DNA of 5,107 nt from an uncultured Prosthecobacter sp. (lineage in GTDB: Bacteria; Verrucomicrobiota; Verrucomicrobiia; Verrucomicrobiales; Verrucomicrobiaceae). Of this stretch, positions 1 to 5,107 are shown in pieces; positions within the stretch are counted from its first letter, which is position 1, and the number at the start of each line of letters is the position of its first letter. A program made the position numbers and the translations under genes. The stretch is taken from positions 1 through 5,107 of the forward strand of contig CALDGV010000098.1 in assembly GCA_937941745.1 (NCBI GenBank). The letters are read 5' to 3'. A model generated the notes under the pieces. The model saw only the letters and a list, made by a program, of their open reading frames with translations, searched no databases and was not told where the DNA came from.

Positions 1-85
1 GATTTGAGAATCCAAGGTTTACCAACCCTTCTTCCAACTCTCCACGGGCCCTGGCGTGCCCCCTGGCTTCATGACAGCCGTGTCA
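1..85. other. Left-edge flank, no gene assigned
   Basis: This is the short region downstream of the HA-repeat gene. A 17-codon minus-strand reading frame (72 down to 19, ATG to TAA, beginning MKPGGTPGPVESW) follows the HA stop closely, but it has no recognisable ribosome binding site or family. A plus-strand frame is open from base 1 to about 150, but it overlaps the end of the HA gene in antisense and its peptide is not recognisable. The stretch contains GGGCCC and repeated CCTGG/CCAGG words, but no hairpin followed by a T-run that would make a clear terminator. I see nothing here to annotate firmly. Confidence 0.4.
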
Positions 86-2053
86 TCAAGCGGAGTTCTC
101 TGGCGTGGACTTTAAAAAGCCTATCGCTTCGAGCAAAGTCCGCCGGTCATCCGTGAGCATGCCTCTGCCATGAGCTTTGCGCTGGGCAGCACACCACCGC
201 CAGAGCACTCCTTGAGCAGATTTGGATGGGCGGAAGTGACCGTGCAGGGAATGAAACTCACGAAGAGCTTCATAGTGACGGAGCCAGGTGGCGTTGTGAG
301 CCGGCTTGGGGCCACGCTGGTCTGGCCTGGGACGGAAGACCGGGGAACTGTCCGGCTTCCAGACGAAACCGAGCGCATCCAGCCTGGCACGATGTTCAGG
401 ACTGATCCTGCCCTTCCGGAAGGCCAGGCGCTGCTTCTCGACCCAGCGCACCAGGCGCAGGTCTTCTGACCAAGTTGATGGGACGCGACTGTGGCCGAAG
501 CGTTGATGAAAGGCCTTGAGGCGAAGGAATTGATCCTCCCACATCTGCGCAAGGTGCTCCTGGTAAGTTCTGCCTGGGCTCGAAGGGTTGGCCCACTCAA
601 AACCGATGGAGTCCAACATGGCAATCCGCTGAGGGCTGAGGGCGCCTTTGCGGCAAAGATCCCTCTGCGAATAGCACCAGGCACAAAGCTTGGCCACTTC
701 GGGGCGCTTGTTGGGCACTCGCACATGGCCATGCTGCTGCCTGAATGCAGCAAGTTCGGCAAAACGGCTCTGCCACAAGGCCGTTCTGGCAGGAGATTCC
801 CTCACAGCACCAGGACGCCTTTTGCGTGAAGGACGGGCAGCAGGCTTCCAGTCAAAACCCAAGCCTTCAAGGCGCTGGATGCGGTCGGGGCAGAGCCGGC
901 CCTGACTGTGAGCCTTGCGTTGATCTGCAACCCAGTTGGCCAGGGAAAGATCTTCCTTGGAGTCTTTGGATACCTGGACATGACCGTGGCGCTCCTTGAA
1001 GGCCGTCAACCGGATGAACTGGGCCTCCCAGCGACGCCGGTTCCACTCGTCACGCGCCATGCCATCACGACCAGGTGACTCCCATTCGAATCCAATGGCC
1101 TCCAGCCGGGCGATGCGTTCAGCGCTGAGCCTGCCCTTGTGGTAAAATTCACGCTGAACATCCCGCCAATGGCCGAGGACCGGGTTCTGCCCCTTGGTCA
1201 CGTTGGCATGGCCATGCTGCTTTTGGTAGGCACAGAGTTCCGCAAACCGCTGCTCCCAGAGGTTGATGAGATTTTGTGCCGGAGCACGAGTTGTAGGGAA
1301 TGGAGGCAGATTAAAACGCGAATCGGGCTTCCAAACAAAACCCAGGGAATCCAGCCGCTGACGACGGTTGTCGGGCAGGCGCAAGCGCCGCGCCTGGTCC
1401 CGCTGAAAGGCCACCCATTCGCCCAGCTTGCGGTCTTCCTCCCATTGAACCGGCACGTGGCAGTGGCCAAAACGCTCTTTGAAAGCAGCCAGACGCTCGA
1501 ACTGCAGGTCCCAAAGGTGCTGGTTCCACTCATCGCGCGACATGCCATTACGACCAGGTGACTCCCATTCGAATCCAATGGCCTCCAACATGGCAATGCG
1601 TTCAGCACTGAGAGTGCCCTTGCGGTGAAATTCACGCTGAACATCCCGCCAGTGGCCGAGAACCCGGTTCTGAGTCTTGGTCACGTTGGTATGACCATGC
1701 TGCTTTTGGTAGGCACAGAGTTCCGCAAACCTGGCTTCCCAAAGCTCCTTGAATCTCGGGGAAGATCTTCTGCTTTCACCAGAAGCAATGTCTTCATCAG
1801 GCTCCTCGGGCGGGAAAGGGCAGTCTTCACTCAGGTCGATGCCAAGATCCTGAAGACGCTGCTGACGTGACAAGGAAAGCCGTTCCAGACGTGCTTCATA
1901 ACGCTGGCGAAGCAGCCAGTCAGAGACCGGATGAGGGCCGAGATTTGAGTGCCCATGAGCTCGGATAAAATCGGCGAGCTGGTTAAAGTGCCATTCCCAC
2001 TCGGCATGTTCCGCGAGAGCCTGCAGGTGCTGATGAGTGCCCGAACTTCTCAT
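86..2053 (-). CDS. Stand-alone tandem helicase-associated (HA) repeat protein
   Basis: The protein is composed almost wholly of eight repeats matching the helicase-associated domain (Pfam HA family, PF03457): W..(R/Q)F..L..F...HGH..V, then a W..xQR core, then R...L..(I/L)GF.W. Numbered from the longest frame (TTG at 2158, 690 aa), the repeats span about 56-107, 140-198, 216-276, 301-359, 377-437, 462-522, 540-600 and 625-682. Repeats 2, 4 and 6 end IGFEW. Repeats 3, 5 and 7 end LGF(V/D)WKP. The first and last are divergent and lack the terminal Trp. An acidic linker (about 109-130) follows repeat 1, and a basic linker (441-450, with RKRRPG) precedes repeat 6. In known proteins HA repeats usually sit C-terminal to an SNF2 or DEAD-type helicase and are predicted three-helix nucleic-acid-binding modules. 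Here no Walker or helicase motif is present and the upstream gene is a sulfatase, so this looks free-standing. The start is uncertain. The ATG at 2053 has AGGG nine bases upstream and lies just before repeat 1. The ATG at 2137 and TTG at 2158 are in-frame alternatives without a good Shine-Dalgarno. The cellular role is unknown. Confidence 0.87.
   Translation of the reverse strand: MRSSGTHQHLQALAEHAEWEWHFNQLADFIRAHGHSNLGPHPVSDWLLRQRYEARLERLSLSRQQRLQDLGIDLSEDCPFPPEEPDEDIASGESRRSSPRFKELWEARFAELCAYQKQHGHTNVTKTQNRVLGHWRDVQREFHRKGTLSAERIAMLEAIGFEWESPGRNGMSRDEWNQHLWDLQFERLAAFKERFGHCHVPVQWEEDRKLGEWVAFQRDQARRLRLPDNRRQRLDSLGFVWKPDSRFNLPPFPTTRAPAQNLINLWEQRFAELCAYQKQHGHANVTKGQNPVLGHWRDVQREFYHKGRLSAERIARLEAIGFEWESPGRDGMARDEWNRRRWEAQFIRLTAFKERHGHVQVSKDSKEDLSLANWVADQRKAHSQGRLCPDRIQRLEGLGFDWKPAARPSRKRRPGAVRESPARTALWQSRFAELAAFRQQHGHVRVPNKRPEVAKLCAWCYSQRDLCRKGALSPQRIAMLDSIGFEWANPSSPGRTYQEHLAQMWEDQFLRLKAFHQRFGHSRVPSTWSEDLRLVRWVEKQRLAFRKGRISPEHRARLDALGFVWKPDSSPVFRPRPDQRGPKPAHNATWLRHYEALREFHSLHGHFRPSKSAQGVLWRWCAAQRKAHGRGMLTDDRRTLLEAIGFLKSTPENSA
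1041..1261. repeat. Intragenic direct repeat, copy 1 (HA repeat 4 region)
   Basis: This 221-bp segment inside the HA gene is repeated at 1524-1744, exactly 483 bp (161 codons) away and in frame. Aligning by hand gives about 27 mismatches and no gaps, or about 88% identity. It includes an uninterrupted identical run of 38 bases (1067-1104 versus 1550-1587) and another long match around 1216-1248. It encodes HA repeat 4 plus the linker into repeat 5. The identity at DNA level, not only protein level, points to a fairly recent duplication or to ongoing gene conversion. Confidence 0.85.
1524..1744. repeat. Intragenic direct repeat, copy 2 (HA repeat 2 region)
   Basis: This is the second copy of the 221-bp direct repeat, encoding HA repeat 2 and the linker into repeat 3. 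Most differences from copy 1 fall in three clusters: codons just after the shared 38-base run, the HRKGTLS versus YHKGRLS segment, and the TKTQNR versus TKGQNP loop. A third, more diverged copy of the same unit encodes repeat 6, at about 590-778. It carries two extra codons in the loop, so its period is 163 codons rather than 161. Confidence 0.85.
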
Positions 2054-2137
2054 GAAGCCGAACCCTAGCTGCGAGCCCGCAAATGTGGCAAGCCCGTTAT
2101 CCTGACGGCTCCCGAGGCATGCCCTGTTGGATACCAT

Positions 2138-2221
2138 CTGGGCGAGTGACCAGCCCAAGATTGCTGGCCGCGCCTACCCTTGTCTCCCTGCATACCTCCT
2201 TGCTGAGGCTGACCACCTGAC
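2138..2221. other. Gap between the HA-repeat gene and the sulfatase gene
   Basis: The two minus-strand genes are separated by about 106 to 211 bp, depending on which HA start is used. This is too far for translational coupling, so they may be transcribed separately. I found no good -35/-10 pair for the HA gene by eye. The sulfatase end has a GC-rich inverted repeat (listed separately). There is no tRNA-like, riboswitch-like or small-gene signal that I can support. Confidence 0.35.
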
Positions 2222-2249
2222 GGGCCTGCTCCTCAGAATTTGCAGGCCC
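2222..2249 (-). terminator. GC-rich hairpin after the sulfatase stop, possible terminator
   Basis: A perfect 8-bp inverted repeat (GGGCCTGC at 2222-2229 and GCAGGCCC at 2242-2249, loop of 12) lies 15 bases past the sulfatase stop codon. The position suits a transcript-end hairpin. The sequence following it on the minus strand (GTCAGGTGGTC) has no T-run, so it is not a classical intrinsic terminator. It could be a Rho-assisted end, a 3' stabilising stem or coincidence. A second stem, CTGAGG/CCTCAG (2203-2208 and 2231-2236), overlaps the loop. Confidence 0.35.
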
Positions 2250-2264
2250 TGCAGAGATGTCGGT

Positions 2265-3704
2265 TCAGCGAGGGAACTGCTTCAAGAGCAGGGCTTCAGC
2301 GGTTTTGAGGCGCTGCTGCAGGGCAGGATCGTCAGCATGATTGCGAGTTTCAGACGGATCCTGCTCGGTCAGGTAGAGCTCGCGGGCGACGACGGCTTTT
2401 GTCTGCCAGTCACGCCATTCGGTGTAGCGGACTTCAGCCGTGCGGACGCTGTAACCCATGGCTTTGGGCTTCTTGTCGGGCTCGCGGTCGTAGTAGGCCG
2501 GGCGTGGGTGCTGGGTGTAGGCGGCAGGCTTGATGCTGGCTGCAGGGTCCGCCAGCACCGGCACGAGGCTGGAGCCATCCAGCCCGTCGGGCTTGGGCAG
2601 GCCGCAAAGGTCCACTAGAGTGGGAAAGAGGTCCACCAGTTCGGCCAGAGCATTCGTTTGGCACCCGGCCTGGGGCTGGCGAAGGTCGCTGATCAGCAGC
2701 GGAACGTGCGCATCGAACTCAAAATCGGAGGTCTTCCCCCACAGGGAGTGCTCACCGATGTGGTAACCATGATCGGCGAAGAAGACGATGATGGTGTTGG
2801 CAGCAGCACCGCTGGCTTCCAAGGCATTGAGCACCTTGCCGATCTGAGCATCCATGTAGGAGATGTTGGCAAAGTAGCCATGGCGCATCTCCGCGGCCTG
2901 TTCCGAACTGACGGGCTTCTGCTTGGCGGCGGGCCCCAGGACTTCGGTGCTCTGATGGAAGGCGATTTCAGGCGCTCCCTCAGGCCGGGCCGAGTTCAGC
3001 GGCGGCAGCTTGGCACGGTCGTAGAGGTCCCAGTATTTCTTGGGTGCATTGAAGGGGGCATGAGGCTTCCAGAAGCCGACGGCGAGGAAGAAGGGCTCGT
3101 TTTTGACCTGATCGAGCACACGCAGGGCCTCGGCGGCCACACGGCCATCGTAGTAGGCTTCATCAGGCACATCACGGCAGTCGGTGATGTTGGTGGAGGG
3201 ATAGCCACGATCCTGGTTCAGCATGGCCAGGTTTGGCGGCAGGGTGCCGGTGACCTGAGGCTTGTCATCACCATGATTGGCATAGTGGAGGAATTCATCC
3301 GCGCTCCAGGAACGGCGGTCTCCCTTTTCGGCGGTGTGCCAGTTGTGGAAGATCTTGCCGACGCAGCGCGTGGTGTAGCCGTGCTCCTTGAACCAAAGCG
3401 GCAGCGTGGTGACCTCCGGATTCAACTCGCGGAAATGGGTGCCGTTGTTCCAGAGACGAAGGGTGTCGGGACGGCGTCCGGTGAGCAGGGAGGAACGTGA
3501 TGGGTTGCACACGGCCTGCTGGCAGTAGGCGCGCTGAAACTGCACGCTGCGGCGGGCCAGCTTGTCGAGGTTTGGCGTGAGCGCCGTCGATCCATAGCAG
3601 CCCATCTCCGGGCGGAAATCATCCGCCATGATGAAAAGCACGTTCGGACGGGCGGCGAAAACGGCAGAGGCGGCGAAAACGGTCAGGAGCAGGAGGCGGA
3701 GCAT
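2265..3704 (-). CDS. Secreted type I sulfatase, iduronate-2-sulfatase-like
   Basis: This is a 479-residue arylsulfatase-superfamily enzyme. Residues 1-18 form a signal peptide (MLRLLLLTVFAASAVFA, then A-RPNVLFIMADD), so it should be exported and hydrolyse sulfate esters on polysaccharide outside the cytoplasm. The catalytic motif CNPSR (Cys66-Arg70) is the C-x-P-S-R site converted to formylglycine by a maturase that is not in this window. The other active-site positions, placed by analogy with human iduronate-2-sulfatase, are all present: Asp28-Asp29, Lys117 and His120 (GKIFH), His215 (FWKPHAPF), Asp311-His312 (ADHGYHIGEH) and Lys324 (LWGKTSDFE). The C-terminal pieces GYSVRTAEVRYTEWRDW (417-433) and RELYLTEQDPSETRNHAD (441-458) are also typical of that subfamily. 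The start was set at the ATG at 3704 because the hydrophobic signal begins there. The frame extends upstream to 3866, but this would bury the signal peptide behind 54 non-hydrophobic residues. The length fits the family and I see no frameshift. The true substrate cannot be told from sequence: uronic-acid sulfates or other sulfated glycans are possible. Confidence 0.95.
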   Translation of the reverse strand: MLRLLLLTVFAASAVFAARPNVLFIMADDFRPEMGCYGSTALTPNLDKLARRSVQFQRAYCQQAVCNPSRSSLLTGRRPDTLRLWNNGTHFRELNPEVTTLPLWFKEHGYTTRCVGKIFHNWHTAEKGDRRSWSADEFLHYANHGDDKPQVTGTLPPNLAMLNQDRGYPSTNITDCRDVPDEAYYDGRVAAEALRVLDQVKNEPFFLAVGFWKPHAPFNAPKKYWDLYDRAKLPPLNSARPEGAPEIAFHQSTEVLGPAAKQKPVSSEQAAEMRHGYFANISYMDAQIGKVLNALEASGAAANTIIVFFADHGYHIGEHSLWGKTSDFEFDAHVPLLISDLRQPQAGCQTNALAELVDLFPTLVDLCGLPKPDGLDGSSLVPVLADPAASIKPAAYTQHPRPAYYDREPDKKPKAMGYSVRTAEVRYTEWRDWQTKAVVARELYLTEQDPSETRNHADDPALQQRLKTAEALLLKQFPR

Positions 3705-3852
3705 AGCTGGCCACCCATCACGATTCCAGCCGTCGCGAACTATCAGCGATCCTCCGTCATCTGCATCAGCCAGGCTCACGCGCATCCGCTGCACAAACCC
3801 TGCTGGCATTTCCTGGCATCGAAGGCAGGTGTGCAGCGTAATTCCTGCCACC
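3705..3852. promoter_or_regulatory. Divergent intergenic region, sulfatase/cbiX
   Basis: The sulfatase and cbiX genes are transcribed away from each other across this 148-bp space, so promoters for both should lie here or overlap the gene starts. I could not identify a convincing sigma-70 -35/-10 pair on either strand. A weak purine-rich stretch, GGGTGG, lies just before the sulfatase ATG. No good Shine-Dalgarno precedes the candidate cbiX TTG. The right half holds the inverted repeat described in a separate entry. No B12-box (GCCACTG-like) or other cobalamin-riboswitch core could be found. Confidence 0.55.
3787..3838 (+). promoter_or_regulatory. Bulged hairpin just upstream of cbiX
   Basis: The arms CGCTGCACA (3787-3795) and TGTGCAGCG (3830-3838) are perfectly complementary. 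After a 3-base bulge (3796-3798) the pairing continues with CCTGC (3799-3803) against GCAGG (3825-3829), giving 14 bp around a loop of about 21 bases. GGCAGG at 3824-3829 can instead pair with CCTGCC at 3844-3849, immediately before the TTG start, so two mutually exclusive folds are possible. This could be a leader-RNA control element or a protein-binding operator. Function is inferred only from complementarity and position. Confidence 0.35.
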
Positions 3853-5107
3853 TTGAACTTTCCCATATCTCCTTACGCCCAGGCCGCCCTCATCATCGTG
3901 GGTCATGGCTCCACCGTGAACCCTGACTCCAGCGCCCCCACCCATCTGCACGCCGACAACATCCGCCGGCGTGGCATCTTCCGCGAGGTGGCCTGCTGCT
4001 TCTGGAAGGAGGAGCCCAACATGCGGGAAGTTTATGAGTCGGTGGACAGCGACTGCATCTATATCGTGCCGAACTTCATCAGCGAAGGCTACTTCTGCCA
4101 GCAGGTGCTGCCCCGGGAACTGCGGCTGAGCGGTCCGGTGACGGAGCGGGATGGACGTCACATCCGCTACTGTGACCCGGTGGGCATTCATCCCAACATG
4201 ACACGCCTGCTGCTCCAGCGTGCGCATGAAGTGGCCCCAGGCGTGCCGCGGGAGGCGACAAGCCTCGTGATCGTCGGCCACGGCACCAACCTGAACGAAA
4301 ACAGCACCAAGGCCATTCAGGACCAGGTGAAGCTCATCCGTGAAGGCGGCTATGGCTTTGCCGAGGTGGTGGATGCCTACATGGAGGAAGCACCCTTTGT
4401 GGCCGAATGGGACAAGCTGACGACCGCGCCTAACGTGGTCGTGGTGCCTTTCTTCATCGCCGACGGACTGCACAGCTTCCAGGACATCCCAGTGCTGCTC
4501 GGCATTGAGCAGGAAACCGGCAAGGCGCTGAGTCAGATGGATGTCTTCCGCCACAATCCGATTCCTCTGCGCGACAGGCAGCTTTACTACAGCCAGGCGA
4601 TCGGCACAGAGCCCCTGATGGCCGAGGTGATTCTGGACCAAGTGCGGGACTTTGATGCGCGGCATGGCCTTCCCAAAGTGGCTGAACATGCCTCAGACAA
4701 GCTGCTGAAGGCGCTCGAAGGCTGGCTGGCTGAAGGAATCGATACCATCGGCCAGGTGCGCATCCTCCAGCAGCAGGGTCATTTCCTGCTTCATCACCTC
4801 GAAGACAGCTTGGCGGAACTCCAGGAACGCCACCACTCCGCCGAGGATGCGCGGGAGATCGCCCGCTACGATGCTGCGGGAGAGTTTCGACCGATCAAGA
4901 CGGCGCCAACTCTGAAAAAAGGATGGCTGCTGGAACTGCCCAGCCTCCATGAAGTGCTCCAGGCCCTGGAGTTTTTCTATCCTGCCGCCGTGGGGATGGC
5001 TGCGGCGCAGCAGGCGGGGAGCCTGCAACCAGTGCCTCTGCGCGCCCTGCTCGGCAGGCAGACAGGGATGTATCGTTTTGCCAACAACATCACCGATGAG
5101 CAGGCGG
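3853..5107 (+). CDS. cbiX: CbiX-type sirohydrochlorin cobalto/ferrochelatase, partial (3' end missing)
   Basis: The protein would insert Co2+ (cobalamin route) or Fe2+ (siroheme route) into sirohydrochlorin in the cytoplasm. 418 residues are visible before the window ends, with no stop. There are two homologous chelatase halves. The first begins AALIIVGHGS (His18) and contains FREVACCFWKEEP and PNFISEGYF (73-81). The second begins SLVIVGHGTN (His143) and contains FAEVVDAYMEEAP and PFFIADGLHSFQDIP (199-213, His207). The His143/His207 pair fits the metal-binding histidines of the family. The first half has Phe81 where His207 aligns. After about residue 275 comes an extension with a helical segment and LLGRQTGMYR (399-408). 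This resembles the DR2241-like C-terminal region that in relatives continues into a cysteine-rich 4Fe-4S site, which would lie beyond the edge. There is no ATG before the GHGS motif within the intergenic space. TTG at 3853 (MNFPISPYAQAALII) gives the usual short N-terminus, and GTG at 3829 is the alternative. The metal cannot be decided from sequence. Confidence 0.9.
   Translation, partial: MNFPISPYAQAALIIVGHGSTVNPDSSAPTHLHADNIRRRGIFREVACCFWKEEPNMREVYESVDSDCIYIVPNFISEGYFCQQVLPRELRLSGPVTERDGRHIRYCDPVGIHPNMTRLLLQRAHEVAPGVPREATSLVIVGHGTNLNENSTKAIQDQVKLIREGGYGFAEVVDAYMEEAPFVAEWDKLTTAPNVVVVPFFIADGLHSFQDIPVLLGIEQETGKALSQMDVFRHNPIPLRDRQLYYSQAIGTEPLMAEVILDQVRDFDARHGLPKVAEHASDKLLKALEGWLAEGIDTIGQVRILQQQGHFLLHHLEDSLAELQERHHSAEDAREIARYDAAGEFRPIKTAPTLKKGWLLELPSLHEVLQALEFFYPAAVGMAAAQQAGSLQPVPLRALLGRQTGMYRFANNITDEQA

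Noticed and set aside
558..1744. CRISPR or transposon-type repeat
   Set aside because: The periodicity is in frame and explained by HA protein repeats. There are no short spacer-separated repeats, terminal inverted repeats or transposase.
86..2053. Truncated helicase interpretation of the HA gene
   Set aside because: Repeat 1 starts within about 20 residues of a plausible ATG. Upstream DNA is an intergenic gap followed by an intact sulfatase, and no helicase motif remnants are seen in any frame read there.
2658..3500. 280-codon plus-strand open frame
   Set aside because: It lies wholly antisense to the sulfatase, whose catalytic motifs are unmistakable. The translation is low-complexity Gly/Val-rich with no family resemblance.
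3628..3852. ATG-ATG at 3628/3631 in frame with cbiX as its start
   Set aside because: It would overlap the sulfatase signal-peptide coding region in antisense and add about 75 Arg-rich residues not expected for CbiX. The open frame is a by-product of the GC-rich sequence.
3705..3852. Cobalamin riboswitch upstream of cbiX
   Set aside because: AGCCAGG at 3768-3774 and CCTGCC at 3844-3849 recall pieces of the riboswitch core, but the spacing is wrong and the GCCACTG B12-box is absent. The space is also too short for the full fold.
3705..3866. 54-residue N-terminal extension of the sulfatase
   Set aside because: The hydrophobic signal peptide begins at the ATG at 3704. An extension would place polar sequence before it and cross the divergent intergenic region.
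3766..4689. 307-codon minus-strand open frame
   Set aside because: It is antisense to the CbiX coding sequence, whose plus-strand frame carries clear GHGS/GHGTN motifs. The His-rich translation is a shadow.

Overview
The window is GC-rich and bacterial. It holds three protein-coding genes and two short intergenic regions, with no RNA genes, CRISPR array or insertion sequence. The gene content suggests a member of the Planctomycetota-Verrucomicrobiota group, probably Verrucomicrobiota. The pointers are a secreted iduronate-2-sulfatase-like sulfatase, a two-domain CbiX chelatase with a DR2241-type C-terminal extension, and a large tandem helicase-associated (HA) repeat protein. The taxonomic assignment is an inference from gene families, not a database result.

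From left to right: bases 1-85 carry no convincing gene. A minus-strand gene (86 to about 2053) encodes a protein built almost entirely of eight HA-type repeats, with no helicase domain attached. Repeats 2-7 alternate between two subtypes and behave as three copies of a two-repeat unit of 161-163 residues. Two of these copies are still about 88% identical at the DNA level, exactly 483 bp apart. Upstream of it on the same strand is a complete type I sulfatase (2265-3704) with a signal peptide, the C-x-P-S-R formylglycine motif and every metal and substrate residue expected of the iduronate-2-sulfatase subfamily.

A 148-bp divergent intergenic region (3705-3852) separates the sulfatase from a plus-strand sirohydrochlorin chelatase gene (cbiX, from about 3853), which runs off the right edge. 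That gene has no ATG start near the conserved domain, so TTG or GTG must be used. A bulged hairpin of about 14 bp, with a possible competing fold, lies directly in front of it.

The three genes do not form an obvious pathway. The sulfatase is a periplasmic or extracellular polysaccharide-degrading enzyme. CbiX acts in the cytoplasm on tetrapyrrole (cobalamin or siroheme) synthesis. The HA-repeat protein is of unknown role, with nucleic-acid binding predicted. The most unusual object is the free-standing eight-repeat HA protein with its higher-order duplication. No multi-gene novel system can be supported from this window alone.
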